Below are positions 1 through 11,298 of a stretch of 64,000 bases of DNA, piece after piece. The DNA comes from Gonatopus flavifemur. Its lineage: Eukaryota > Arthropoda > Insecta > Hymenoptera > Dryinidae. Made by a program: the position numbers and the translations under genes. The stretch is from assembly GCA_018340375.1 (NCBI GenBank), contig JAFFJZ010000048.1:930001-994000 (forward strand). Direction: 5' to 3'. Position 1 is the stretch's first letter; every line of letters begins with the position of its first letter. The notes under the pieces are model-generated. The model was not told where the DNA came from. It ran no database searches and saw nothing but the letters and a program-made list of their open reading frames with translations.

Positions 1-839
1 TTTCCTGACAACATGGAAGATAAGATGGAAATTTGGCAGAACTATGGTAGTGATCAGGGAAAACTTTTCTACGGGAACATTTAGCTTGCATCACTCGATT
101 TTCCCCTTCTAAAATTTTGAATGTTTTTTTTTCGAAATCGTGCTCGCTTACTTGGCTGACAGCATAAATCAATCCAATTCTGTTCGATTGACATGATTTA
201 AATTGGATTTTCTTCAAAAAAACCAATTGCTACCGCAGCAACGTACAGTTTTCCCTTTAGATTACTTGGGTTTTTTTTTCATTAACAACTTACAGCAAAA
301 TGTTAGTGAGAAATTCAACTTTCTTTCCGAATGGCCGCTACGATGCCACGTAAGTTATTCTACTATAATTTGATAATCTCCCTGAATTTTTTATTTCGAA
401 CGCGCAAGTAGGAAATTCCAATACTGACAAATGGCCCAACCCGTAGAAAAATTTTTCCTATCCATTTCCATAAAATTGCAACATTTCTATATTATCATTT
501 TCCATGTGTTGAGGAAAAAATGGAGAACAGAATAAGGAAATTTTGCATGTAAGAGGAAAACTTTTCTAAGGGAAGCTTGATAAAATATCGGACTGTCAAG
601 CATCGCGAACTAATATTGGTTATTTCAGAACCCACACCGGGTTTCATGGGGAATGCCAATATGAAAACTGGTGTGAGCTTCCAGTAGAAAAGTTTTTCAT
701 GTCCATTCCCATGAACTTGTCAAATTTCCGTAGTTTTGTTCTGGTTTTGAAGAAAATATGGAGAAAACAATAAGGAAGTTTGGCAAAATGTGGGGCTGCC
801 AAGTATGGCGAACCAATATCCATCCAATATAAAACCATC
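1..839. repeat. F1 hairpin MITE copies; no gene
   Basis: This stretch holds no credible gene. It contains three copies of F1, the commonest element of the window. One is cut by the window start and ends at the GGG at 73-75. One is complete at 440-572. One is degenerate, from 681 to about 790. F1 reads as a near-palindrome: one end is CCCGTAGAAAAGTTTTCC, the other is the complement of CCCTTAGGAAAGTTTTCC, and the inner arms also pair. Short open frames here are translations of F1. Confidence 0.8.
440..572. mobile_element. F1 hairpin MITE, reference copy, AA duplication
   Basis: A 133-bp inverted-repeat element. It starts CCCGTAGAAAAA and ends CTTTTCTAAGGG. AA lies immediately outside both ends (438-439 and 573-574), which reads as a 2-bp target-site duplication. 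The two halves pair along almost their whole length around a central segment containing a GAGGAAAAAAT-like loop. It has no coding capacity and must be moved by a transposase encoded elsewhere. Other copies with matching 2-bp flanks are 14156-14265 (AT), 26457-26586 (AA), 34037-34167 (AA), 52321-52450 (AT) and 52872-53001 (AT). Confidence 0.85.
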
Positions 840-1199
840 CGTTATTTGAGAACCAACACCATGTTTCTCAAAAAATGTCGATACAATAAGTGATTCGACC
901 TTGGAGAAACATTAGGCTGCCAAGCAGATATTAGAAATTATATCCAGTTTTTGGACAATTTCACAAGAAAACTAGATTTCCCGAATCAATATGCATGAAA
1001 CGCTGGAAATTGAGAACGTCGGTCCCTCCCAACATCACACAACAGCGAGGTTTGAGGGATGTTGCAATTCAAAATCCCCACCGAATACCAATCTTGGCTA
1101 TTAAAAGACTTTAAGCGGAACATCGTTTGAGGGCGTTTTTCGGCAGACTTCCTCAGACTCCGCAGGACTCTCAAAGAGAGTGAAACGGATTGCTAAGGT
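840..1199. other. No gene recognised
   Basis: I see nothing codable here. A short imperfect inverted repeat lies near 1021-1066, where GGTCCCTCCCAACATC faces GAGGGATGTTG. It could be the outer tip of the unit that follows, but that is a guess. Confidence 0.4.
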
Positions 1200-1560
1200 A
1201 TCTCTGAGACATTTCCGACAAACTTTCGCTGGCCTTCCGACTGACTCTTGACTAACTTTTCACGGACTTTTGATGAATTCCTGACAAGCCTTCGGCAAAC
1301 TACTAACAGACTTTTGACAGAGCTTGAACAGACTTTCGGCGAATTTCTCATCAACTTTCAACGAACTGCCGAGGGACTTATAACGAACTTCTGACAGAGT
1401 TTTGATGAACTTCCAACTCATCTTTGACGGACTTTTGACAAACAGATCTTTGACAAACCTCTCACGCACTTTCGACGAATTTGTGACGGATTTTCCATGG
1501 ATTGTCGAGGGACTTTTGATGAATCCAGGATGTTTTTTGCGCGGGTTTCCAACAGAACCA
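1200..1560. repeat. Degenerate 12-15-bp tandem repeat, left flank
   Basis: Units of the type GACTTTTGACGAA or GACTTTCGACAAA follow one another with many substitutions. On the minus strand they translate as recurring KSPSKVRxKFVK-like pentamers, which explains the open frames here. The same repeat appears inverted at 4310-4670. I do not regard either frame as a gene, because both strands stay open only through the repeat phase. Confidence 0.7.
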
Positions 1561-1819
1561 TCGCGGACATCCAATCACCTCTCCATGTGAAGGAAATATG
1601 CGGCGTTGATCTAAAAAAGTGTGTTGTTGATTAAGGAAACTATTGTTGTAAGGTCGGTGAACGTGCGGGTCTGGTAATGAGAGTATCAGAGGAGTCCGAA
1701 AAAGTGCAGGTTACAAAAGAATCTCAGACTTGGGAACATACATTATTAATTGAATCAAACATTGAATAAAGAGATTACTTAAGACTTTCCTTTGATTTTT
1801 TAACAATGATTACACAGGC

Positions 1820-2330
1820 ACACACAAAAAAGTTTCTGACCTGGGGGTCTCATTATGTGTACTTCACGTTTTTGGGGTCGCTGAATCCGAATCCGGGGTC
1901 AGTTTCATCCCAGCACGTCTGGGTTCGGCCATAACCTCAAAAAACACCCTCAAATTTGCTATGTTCGTTGAAACCACAAGGCCTATGGCTCCGGAACCTC
2001 CTAATCCTATAATATAATAGTCCAATAAGCCCCCAACCTGATAACTTCATAACCCCATAGCCGCATGACCGCATAACCCCACAACCAGACAACCCCATAA
2101 CCCTAAAACCCGGTAAAAAAAACAGTCTCTGATGTGGGGATCTGACAATGGGTACTATATGTTTTTGGGGTCGCTGAATCCGAATCTGGAGTCAGTTTCA
2201 TCCCAACCCGTTAGAGTTCGGTCATAACCTCAAAAAACACCCTCAAATCCACCCTATTCGTGAAATCACAAACCCTGTATCTATAAATCCGCATGATAAT
2301 ATAATAGAATAACCCAAAAACCATCAAACT
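1820..2330. repeat. Two direct copies of a ~170-bp subterminal repeat
   Basis: The copies start near 1820 and 2116, about 296 bp apart. Both contain TTTTTGGGGTCGCTGAATCC, then a GTCAGTTTCATCCCA segment, then CATAACCTCAAAAAACACCC and a TATAATATAATAG tail. Between them is a run of CATAACCCCA-like heptamers (about 2040-2110). A third copy lies inverted at about 4080-4260, on the other side of the broken gene. Their placement suggests subterminal transposase-binding repeats; this is inference. Confidence 0.75.
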
Positions 2331-2352
2331 GATTTAAAAAATAACAGTCACT

Positions 2353-3973
2353 TCATTCACCCTTCTTTTTTGGACTGTATCGTGTTCTCTTGTGTTCAAA
2401 AGATCTGTGCGATTGAGTGCGCTTCCGTTTCAAACTTTCATTCGATTCTCTTTGCAGAGATCCAACAAAAATCAGCCATCATGTTCATGTCCCATCGACC
2501 CTGATAGCGCGTTCCCATGACATCGAAATGTTGGTGGAATCGTTCTCTCTGTTCTTCACTGGAATCCCCGATTCCAAAAGCCGATTTTTCTCCACATAAT
2601 GATTTCCATGATCGCGACTATCCCACAGGCATAGGTAACATGGGAATTTGGTGAATCCTGACTGTTGTCCGAGTAAAATTGTTAAAATCTTGGAATCTCC
2701 GCGGATTTGCCATTCATGCGTTTCGTAATCAATTTTTTCCAGTAAAATTCTCATGTTCTCAAATTTTTCTTGCATAACGGTAGAATGGGCTACGGAAATC
2801 GGAGCATAAAGGTTCGTGTTATGGAGTAAGACTGCTTTTATACTCCGCACAGATGAATCAATGAAAAGTCTCCATTCCTCGGGATCATAACAGTCCAGCT
2901 TCAGTTCATTCATTAGACCATGTATATTTGTGCAATAAACAAGAGAGTGTTCTTCATCTTTGGTGTAAAATTGCCGAAATTTCATCTCTCTATTTCTATA
3001 AAAGGTGACTTTTGTTTTTGGTTCGAGTAGATTCCTTTCTCTTAGGACGGATGCTAGAAATCCTGAGCCATCCTTCCGTAATCCTGAATCCCTTACAAAG
3101 TCATTCAAAACAACTTGCAATATCAATCGCGGTTTCTTAGGGCACGTGTCATTCTCCGTATCACTATCTGTCTCAACAGCAACGTCATATTCCGATTCAA
3201 CATCCATATGTATTACTTCGGATGGGGGCCAAATCAACGAAATCAGTGTTTGAAAAGAGAGAGTGTGAAGTATCTCTCTTTTCAACCAACTTTTCGTTGA
3301 TTTTGCCCCCATCCATTACTTCGTCGATGTCCATAACATTGGCATCAATTCCTAATGATCGCATATCATTGGCATCCTTGGTTATATTTTCATCTATTGA
3401 TGTGAATACTGGAGCTTCGACAGATGAAACACTATAGTAAACAATTTTGCTTTTGTTTCTACTGCTGTACCCTCTTATTATATTGCAGTCGTAAAAACAG
3501 TCCTCACTACTCGAAGGACGACCCGAAATTGCAGGTCTGGGGAACTTGACGCCCTGTCTATCTTTGTTCCGACAATAGTGACAAATGATATTGAGAGCCC
3601 ATTTCCCAATTCTAGATCCATCCATATCAAAACCGAAAATATCCTTGTAAATCTTTCGAATACGATCATCGATGACTTTTCGCAAAGAACTAACTTCAAA
3701 TTTTGAGCATGTACGACAGGACACAGGGTGCTCCGATTCACAAGCGTGCACTGGCATGATCCCTGTTTTCTGTTTTCTTGTTACATTGGACTCTACAACG
3801 GCCAAGTCACCAACCAATGTAGAGCTGCGGTTGCATGGTGACGACGCTTGCGGGCCCGCTTTCTCATCCTGACCAGCTGCCGATACTGAAGCTCCGAGAT
3901 TCCTCTGCATCGTAAAGCTATGCCATGACGGCATGCAAGCCGTAATACAGGGATTTCGCCGGGTAACGGGCAT
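2353..3973 (-). pseudogene. Broken member of an uncharacterised animal protein family
   Basis: Two overlapping minus-strand frames (3973-3197 and 3312-2485) plus downstream remnants form one decayed gene. The N-terminal part has paired cysteines (CRTCSKF and, about 45 residues later, ICHYCRNK), suggesting a zinc-binding module. The middle part reads PKKPRLILQVVLNDFVRD, then WRLFIDSS, then GDSKILTILLGQQ and PCYLCLWDSRD. The C-terminal motifs ERFHQHFDV, RYQGRWDMNMMADFCW and a basic KRKRTQSHRSF tail follow in other frames, ending at the TGA at 2355-2353. I recognise this motif series from a family annotated only as uncharacterised proteins in arthropod and hydrozoan genomes. Damage seen: an 86-bp hairpin between the N-terminal and middle parts, a missing block between the CLWDSRD region and ERFHQHF, and a frameshift after the ADFCW motif. 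The acidic residues in IDSS and GDSK could suit a DDE-type transposase, but that is speculation. Confidence 0.65.
3225..3311. repeat. 86-bp near-perfect hairpin inside the broken gene
   Basis: GGGGGCCAAATCAACGAAA faces TTTCGTTGATTTTGCCCCC, with GAAAAGAGAGA facing TCTCTCTTTTC near the centre and about 8 bp of loop. It sits exactly where the coding frame of the surrounding gene switches, and its length is not a multiple of three. It is either an insertion of a tiny inverted repeat or a local inverted duplication of the acidic linker region. Confidence 0.85.
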
Positions 3974-4309
3974 GCTCCGTTACCCGCCGTCACCGCGCGG
4001 AGGTACCCTGGATGCAGACGCAGGGAAGGGTATACCGAAAAAAATCTGGGAATGCCAGAACTGTGACCTTATATGTACATGCCGTAATCCAACGTAATGT
4101 TACAACCATTGAATTATTGTATTATCGGATTATAAGGTTTCGGAGCCATAGGGGTTGTGATTTGAACAGATATAGCGAATTGCAGGGTATTTTTTGAGGT
4201 TATGGCCGGACCCAGACGTGATGCGATGGAACTAACCCCGGATCCGGATTCTAGACTCTTGTGACGCTTTTTTTCGCATTTTTGCAGAATTATTACCTCT
4301 TACTTCGTT

Positions 4310-4670
4310 GGAAGTCTATCAGTGGTTGTTGGAAATCCATGAGAGGTTTGTAAAAAGCGTGTCACATGAGAATTCCGTCAAAAGTCCGTTAGATGTTCAT
4401 CCCAAGTTTGTCAGATGTTCGGCAAAATTCTATCCGAAGTTCGGCAAAAGTTCGTCAAAATTCTATCCGAAGTTCGGCAAAAGTTCGTCAAATGTTCGTC
4501 AAAAGTCTGTTAGAGGTTCGCCCAGAGTTTGTCATAAGTTCGTTAGAATTCTATCAGGAGTTCATTAAAAATCCTCTAGAATTTCGCCAAAAGTTCGTTC
4601 ATGTGCATCAGTAGTTATCGAAAATCCATCAGAAGTTCGTCAAAAATCTGTCGGAAGTTTGGCAAAAGCT
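4310..4670. repeat. Degenerate tandem repeat, right flank (inverted)
   Basis: Units such as AAGTTCGGCAAAAGTTCG and AATTCTATCCG recur, including two almost identical ~30-bp blocks at about 4425-4490. They encode the same KSxSKVRQKFV-like peptide as the reverse strand of 1200-1560, showing that the two blocks are inverted copies. No gene is supported. Confidence 0.7.
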
Positions 4671-4971
4671 TTTACCGAGCTGGCGCCATTCATTTCTTGC
4701 AAGCCCTTGTGAAAATATTTCTACGCCAAATCACGCCAAAAACTATGAAATATTACGTCAATCTACGTCCCACAGCTTGGCATAGTTTTACGTAATTAGG
4801 CATAGACAAAAATATGAATATTTGTGCCGAAAATACGCGAAATTGAAGCAGGGGAGTAGAAATTTGTAAATTTGGCGTACAAAGTCCAAGAGTTTATGCC
4901 ATTCTACATATTTCTACACCTTTTTACGCCACAGTATACAGATCAATGACGTCGCATTTCCGTAGAATCAA

Positions 4972-5090
4972 GAGGGTACCAGCGTCGGTAACTCGTATCA
5001 TTGGTTAGAGAGGGACAAGATCTTTAGATAAAAAGAGAAGTCAGATACCGACGCTAATATCCACTCAAGGAGATACCAGCGTTGGTATCG

Positions 5091-5132
<42 letters not shown>

Positions 5133-5185
5133 AAGACCCTGTCCCTTTCTCAATGATAATGCGAGTTACCGACGCTGGTATCCTC
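4972..5185. mobile_element. Hairpin element with central (TC)n
   Basis: Arms of about 58 bp pair: GGTACCAGCGTCGGTAACTC at the left faces GAGTTACCGACGCTGGTATC at the right, and AGGGACAAGATCTTTAGATA faces TATCTAAAGACCCTGTCCCT. The loop contains a second GATACCAGCGTTGGTATC palindrome and a pure TC run at about 5097-5127. It has no coding capacity and is most simply a foldback MITE, possibly rearranged. Confidence 0.75.
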
Positions 5186-5621
5186 TCAAGGGAGAAGGAA
5201 GAAAGCTATAGATACAACGTGTACAATAGAGAAGCAGCGTAGAAAGGACGGAGAAATGCCAGGGCTGTGTTTTCGAGCGGACATTTCTCCGTTGCTTCTG
5301 CGCTGCTTCTCCGTTGTACCGCGTTGCATCCACCGATCCCTTTTTTCTCCCTGAATTCCACGGAGATATGACGTAGGTATCTTGTATGGATTGGATACAG
5401 AGATTGTTGTCTTTAGCAGCGCAATTTTTTTAGCTATTATTGACAAAATTTATAATTTTATTATCATCCCATGTAACACAGAATATTCTGAGAAGATTCT
5501 CACGACATCCGTAAAATGTATTTCCTCAAATTCCCACAAAGAGCGTAGAAGATTCGTAAATATTCATAGAAGATTTTCAGAATATTTGAATGAGAATGTT
5601 TCGAATATCCTTGGAACGTTC

Positions 5622-6044
5622 CCCAGATAGCATTGAAAGTCCTCTGGACGTTTTAGAAACATAACCTTAGTTCTGCGTGCTTCGTCTCCGGGGAGTAGGT
5701 TTAAGTACGTTCAGAGGACGTTCATTTTTTATGCACCTGAATACGTTCCCAGTAGGTATTTTTCATTTACCACGGGACGTTCTCGTTACGTTTCCCAAAC
5801 GTACTTTCATGGAAACTAACCTTTACAAACACATGTGTAGTATCGCAGAACGTCATTGACACCTTTATTGAACACATCCCCAAAACGTCGCTTGGTGAAG
5901 ATAAATAGAACATTACGAAACATTTGTATGTCCCTGGGACGTACATGCGACGTTCTTAGAACGTCCTGGGATCTCGTTTGAACATTCTCTGCGTGAGCAA
6001 GTACGTTTTGTGAATGTTTAGAAAACCTCCCGATGCTATCCGGG
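5622..6044. mobile_element. CCC-type inverted-repeat element, TC duplication
   Basis: The left end is CCCAGATAGCATTG, and the right end complements CCCGGATAGCATCGGG. TC lies directly outside both ends. The interior is rich in GAACGTCC and GGACGTTC motifs in both orientations. A second, truncated copy of the right end of this family is at about 54660-54716. Open frames across it are incidental. Confidence 0.75.
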
Positions 6045-6379
6045 TCGTATAACATGCGTACAAAGTTTGTAAGGAGATTGATGAGCAGCGCATGCGCAAG
6101 TATCATGATGCCATGAATTCAGTAATGGCGGATAATGTTGTTGACAAGCTACAGACCCATGGACAATATATTATTTTAATTTTTATTCAGGGCATAATAA
6201 ATTTTGAAATGTGCACTTCAATATTCCAAATGTTCTCCGAGAGTGCCATGTGTGAAAAACAATCATCAAAAGTGTAATAAAGAATTAGGAAATACTGTAT
6301 GTACACGAAAATCTTTTCTTGACAACAAGAAATCCCTTTCTTGTCCTATAATGACATTCACATGACGTCCACTAATACT

Positions 6380-9300
6380 CTCTGGATCTAACACCGCGAA
6401 ACGCGGTCTTTCGTCGGAACTATTCAAATTTGAATTGGGACTATTTAGCTGAAATATTGAATGACCCGATGATGATACGACGTATTCTGTCTCCTGATGT
6501 TAACGCTTATCTGGGATCGTGTAATGACTTTATCAATCAATACCTTGATGGCCATGCACTTTTGAAATCTTCGAAGATGAGGTGCGCATCAATACAGTGG
6601 TTCATTAATGCTCTACAAAATCTTATACGACAGCGGAATGCAGCTCGTCGGGTATTGATTAGGTGTGGAGAAAGCAACCTGGGGAACTATCGTACCAAGT
6701 ACAATCTTTTAAGAAATCGTGTCATCACTGTTATCCGAAAAGCGAAACAACAATACATGCATAATAGGCACCTTAACTTAACAAATGCACTTCAGACTTG
6801 AAATGGATTGAGGTCTCTCATAGTCATTAAGTCGAAAGGGGTCAAATCTAGCACCGTTCGCTTTGCCCCTGATGACTTGCTCGATTTCTTCCAATTGTCT
6901 GCACATCGGGGCATATTCTAAGGAGATTTAAGAACTAACTGAAACGGTGGACACTTGATTTTTAAGAAGAAAAAAGAGGAAAACATTTGTGTGACAAGTA
7001 TTTCTTGAATTATTTGATACTTCCTTAATTTCACTTTGGACATGAAGTCTTATTTTCTTAAAATGAATATACCCCTCAAACTCCTAAACTCAATATACCC
7101 CTCGATATGAGGCGAAAGGCTCATCCAGAAACAGGGCGATATTGGATACTCAATTTAAAAAAAGGAAAATAAAAAGGAAAACATTTCACTAAAAATTGGG
7201 TAATTTTTCAAGAACTAACTGTTTTACGTTTTAGAACTGCTCGTTTTCTTTTGAAACTCACTTTTTGGTAAGAATGGTTATAATATGCCCTGCTGCGCAT
7301 GCTATTCAGCCGACTAACCCACTAAGAACTTGTTTTCTATCCTCGTATTTTGACTCTCTCTTCTATTTTACACATCTAACGTTTGACAACACATCTCACT
7401 TCATCCGCTTCTCTAGGTCTCGTAATCGTCCTCCAGATGATCTATCCAATTACTTTCTGTCACAGTGTTCACTTATTCTCACACCACGTCTCATTGATAT
7501 TTTTCAACTTTCTCTTTCCATGTCTATTCTTCCCGATTGCTGGAAGTATGGCTTTATTGTTCCAATCCCAAGGTTGGAAACCCTGAAACTATACAGGACT
7601 TCCATTCTATATCAACACTTTGTGAATTCTCTAAAATTCTTGAAGAAATATTGCACCATCATCTCATAAACTTCCTCCGTGATAACAGTCTCCTTGATTC
7701 GCTGCGATTCGGGTTCACTCAGGCCCACTCTACGGACACAGCCTAATTGAGTATTACTGAAGCTGTTCCTCATGCTATTGATCAGCGTAAGGTGAGCGTT
7801 CTTGTGAGTCTGAATATGTCGAAGGCGTTCGATACTGTTGACCATGCCCTTCTCATTCGAAAACTATCCACCTTTCGCTTGTCGGGGCTGTTCTACTGTG
7901 ATTTCATTTCTACCTTACTGCCCTGATAAAAAAAACGGATGGCAATCCTGATAGTGATTCGGACGAAACTTCCGAGATTCCATCCGGTTGTATCCGGGCG
8001 CGTATACGGGTTTCGCGGTGATTCTTTATCCGGTTTCATCCGGATCCTATCCGGATTTTGGAACAAGATATTTTTTGGAATCCCAAATGAAACCTGAACA
8101 AGGAGACCAATGAATTCTATCAAAATTTCGTGTGGGATTTCGAAAAATATTCAGTATTGAAATCCAGAGAGGGTCCTAATGAAATCGGATAGAGAATCAC
8201 CGCAAAAACCGTATACGCGCCCGGATACACCCGGATGGAACTCCGGAGATTTCATCCGGGTTTAAGCCAGCTTTCCATCCGACTCTTCTACCAGGGTGGA
8301 CGCCATCAGGCTGTTAAGACCTCTCAGGGCGTCTCTGAGTGGAGCTTGATTCGATCTGGTGTGCCACAAGGTTCGGTCCTTGAGCCGCTATACTTCTCTT
8401 TGTACGTAGCTGATGTGAATAAGGAGATTGAGTGCAGCACGATTGAGGAATACGTTGATGAATTCCAGATCGTTTACCACACTGGCCCAAACAAATTGAC
8501 ACTTGCATTAGTCACATCAACGCTGGTATGGACCGCTTGGTGAACTGGTATAATAGGAATCAGCTCAGAATCAACCCTAATACAACACAGTATATGCTGC
8601 TAGGTTCGACTCTTTATGTTAATTCACTTGATATAAATAATATGCCCAAGATTCTCGTACAAGGTGTTTTCATTGCCCAAGCTACCTCTATTCGGTCCCT
8701 TGACATAATTCTTACGCCTACTTTGAGCTGGGGTGATCAGATTACTTTCATCTGTCGCAAGATTTTTAGAGCCCTATATCAACTGCGTTTTAAGGGTAAT
8801 CCACTTCCACCTCGTGTTAAGGCGAAGTTGGTTTCGACTCTCTTAATGCCATACTTCGACTACTGCTGCCTCCTCTACCTAGATCTCACTCACAGTAATA
8901 GATTTGGACTTCAGAGGGCGCAGAACGCGTGCGTTCGTGGGGTCTAAGACTGCCCATCTCTCTCCCTCTCTTCACGTGTGCACTTTGTCTTTCTAGGTAA
9001 GATCTTTTATAACTATTGGTACTACTTCCCGTATCACTCTTGTAAGGCCATGCCGTCTTTTTCTTCCACTCTTCTACGAACCAGCCTCGCGACTAGTCAT
9101 CACAATACTTGTGTGAATAAATTTCGTTGATATTCAACATTAAATCAAGTGTCCATTTATTTGAGAGAATAGGAATCCCGGGTATTATAAATTCCTGTGA
9201 CCACCCAAAAGTCCATACATTCGGTTCATATTTACGTTGCGTCGGATTGAGCACATTAAGACCGTACTGTCAGTCTCTTGGGTGGCTCAAATTAGAGGAA

Positions 9301-9410
9301 CGACGTCTATACTTCCTAGGTACTTTTATGTTTCGCACTATTAATACAAGAACCCCTGATGAAAATCCAAAAGTGGAGGGAGCGGATATCGAAACAAATG
9401 AAACGTGAAA
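6380..9410 (+). pseudogene. LINE-A: decayed Jockey/CR1-like reverse transcriptase
   Basis: A plus-strand non-LTR retrotransposon remnant, broken by frameshifts. In order: the linker between endonuclease and RT (6400-6801, with a WDYLAEIL start and a basic RNAARR...KAKQQYMHN end); RT finger region (7500-7750, with WKYGFIVPIP, SISTLCEFSKILE and SLRFGFTQAHST); motif A as SKAFDTVDHALLIRKL (about 7815-7865); then a MITE at 7921-8296; then RSGVPQGSVLEPLYFSLYV (about 8355-8410); motif C as YVDE in place of YADD (about 8449-8460); and thumb/C-terminal region (8528-8947), ending PYFDYCCLLYLDL. Sequence after 8950 up to about 9410 still resembles the C-terminal tail. The 6800-7260 stretch is poorly matched and may hold further insertions. 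The endonuclease is absent. The YVDE substitution, the MITE and the frameshifts make it inactive. The clade assignment is tentative. Confidence 0.8.
7921..8296. mobile_element. CCC-type MITE splitting the LINE-A RT domain
   Basis: A 376-bp inverted-repeat element. It starts CCCTGATAAAAAAAACGGAT and ends with the complement of CCCTGGTAGAAGAGTCGGAT. The arms continue inward with paired CCGGGCGCGTATACGG and CACCGC blocks. It interrupts LINE-A between the AFDTVDH and GVPQGS motifs. No clean target duplication could be assigned. Confidence 0.85.
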
Positions 9411-9718
9411 AATGTTCCAATTCCCTCCTAAATTACGCTTACGTTGAATCTCCGTGACCGGTAGATACCCTGTATTAGGGAAATCGGATCAGTAGGGACT
9501 ACTTTGTAAGGGCCTCTTAGGTTTTCCTTATTTACGGTTTCCGGATTCTAACCTGATCAGGACCTTACTATAGATAGGGAATCCCTGATCAAATTTCTAC
9601 TAGGGTTTATATAAAATATTTTGACCTGTGGACTGTGTGCCAATACCGCCCATTGCAATTCTGTAATCGAATTCGAATAAATTGATCAAATTGAATATAA
9701 AATATTTCAGATTTGGGT
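9411..9718. other. No gene recognised
   Basis: Sequence between LINE-A and an F1 copy. I see no coding segment and no clear inverted repeat. Confidence 0.4.
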
Positions 9719-9837
9719 CCTCGCAGTAGAGTTTTTCCTGTCCCTTTCAATAAACTTGCAAAATTTCCATATCATTTTCCATGTTTTGAGGAAAAAATGA
9801 GGGAATTTTGCATGGACGAGGAAAACTTTCCTAAGGG
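9719..9837. mobile_element. F1 hairpin MITE
   Basis: A degenerate F1 copy that ends with the usual GAAAACTTTCCTAAGGG. Its left end (CCTCGCAGTAGAG) is mutated relative to CCCGTAGAAAAG. It interrupts otherwise featureless AT-rich DNA. Confidence 0.75.
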
Positions 9838-10582
9838 TCAAACTTTTAAGCATTGGTCAAGCCAAAACGGTGTTGGGAATTCAATGAAAAACAATTGATT
9901 GTTCATATTTTTCAAGTTCATACAAATTTTTTATTATATTTTTTCAATCATTCAACATTGAGTTGAAAATTGGTGTGAGGTTGGACGCAATATCAAATAT
10001 ACTGATAAAATTTCTCAGGAAATGTGAATGACCACACATAAAGTTTTGTTACTGTGATCAAAATAGTTTCTTTGAATAACAAAACTTTCGTTAATCGAAC
10101 AAAAATGTTTCCGTTTCCACGTTGATTACATTCCAATAAAACCTAGTTGACGCAACAAAATATTTCTTGTAGTGTATTCGCTCAGTACTGGTGTGACATT
10201 GACTTGATCTTGCCAGTTAACATCGTTTATACGTAATACATGATGCTACTTCCTTTGGATGTATAAAAACAAATTACCATTGGCGGACCGTAAAAAATCC
10301 ATCCATCAGTCTTGGTTTGTGCTGATCACAAGTATGATCTAATCTTGAATTTAGATCGAGCAACAAATTTTTTCATGGGTTACATCAATGGATCCTGCAA
10401 CGATGTTTTTTATTTCAGGCATGACTCATGATGTTTGGTCGTCAGTGTTTATCAGCGTTGCGCCATCGTCGAGCCAATCTTCAATTTTCACCTAATCATC
10501 AATCAAAAAAATTGCATCTGAAAATTGAAGCCTCTACTGTCCTTCATTGCAATGAATGTTTCCTCGTGTACCCGGAAATATA
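9838..10582. other. No gene recognised
   Basis: AT-rich sequence without a supported gene, RNA or repeat. Short open frames lack codon structure. Confidence 0.4.
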
Positions 10583-10895
10583 AAGGGTATCTCAGAAAAC
10601 ACTATTCGCCTCTCACCAGCGTATTCCTGAGACAAAACTAAACAACTTTTCCATTTACCATTCTTTGATCTGAGGGTTAGTTTCAGAATTATAAAAAAAA
10701 TCAGTTGACCATTCAGGTGACAAGTACATCGGCTACTTCAATGATCAATAAGTAGACTTGCCAGCTTCTATTTGATTAGTTGAAATCAATTCTCAAACCA
10801 AGCCTCAGATCAAAGAATGGTGAATGGAAAAGTTGTTCAGTTTCCCCTCAGGAATACGCTGGTGAAAGGCGGGGAGTGTTTTCTGAGACACCCTG
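10583..10895. mobile_element. MITE with CAGGGTGTCTCAGAAAAC-like ends
   Basis: The right end complements CAGGGTGTCTCAGAAAAC; the left end reads AAGGGTATCTCAGAAAAC. TA lies outside both ends. The arms extend through paired AGCGTATTCCTGAG, CCATTCTTTGATCTGAG and AAACAACTTTTCCATT blocks, leaving a loop of about 90 bp. The TA flank and terminal sequence suit a Tc1/mariner-type nonautonomous element, but this is not proven. Confidence 0.7.
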
Positions 10896-11298
10896 TATAT
10901 TCAATGATGTTATGTTGAGATGAAATCTTCAAAAACAGTTGACGTAGTTGAGATTTAATACAAATCGTAGAGAAGAGATATTACAAATCCGTCAGAAAAA
11001 AGTAATCTGTACCTTTCAGGACACCTTTGTTGTTCCAATTACTCAACCAGAAAATACATCGAACTCTCAACCCCGTGCGGGTATAAACAAGGATGGATAT
11101 GCTGTCGAATTGAATTAAAATTGATTAAATTTCATACAGTCAACTGGGGTAAAGGCGATCATTCATTTTTCGTGCCCTAATCTACATTCATCCCTCAGAA
11201 ATTGATATATCCAAAAGATCGGCTTCACACCAGTTGGCAATAACGGATTCTATCGTATTCGAACACCCCTGTGATTGGAGTTGAAATTGGTGGCTTAC

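Larger units (their letters stand above)
1200..4670. mobile_element. Transposon-like unit with repeat-built inverted flanks
   Basis: A ~3.5-kb unit flanked by inverted, internally repetitive sequence around a broken gene on the minus strand (2353-3973). The outer flanks, 1200-1560 and 4310-4670, are degenerate tandem repeats of roughly 12-15 bp in opposite orientation. The inner flanks are a ~170-bp repeat present twice on the left (about 1820-1990 and 2116-2300) and once inverted on the right (about 4080-4260). The last is recognised by shared GTCTGGG, GGCCATAACCTCAAAAAA and CTATGGCTCCG segments. This layout resembles foldback-type DNA transposons whose long inverted ends are made of short repeats. 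The outermost boundaries and any target duplication could not be fixed, so calling it a transposon is inference. Confidence 0.55.

Noticed and set aside
1260..1590. Protein gene with KSPSKVR repeats
   Set aside because: Open on both strands because of a 12-15-bp (mostly multiple-of-three) tandem repeat that also occurs inverted at 4310-4670.
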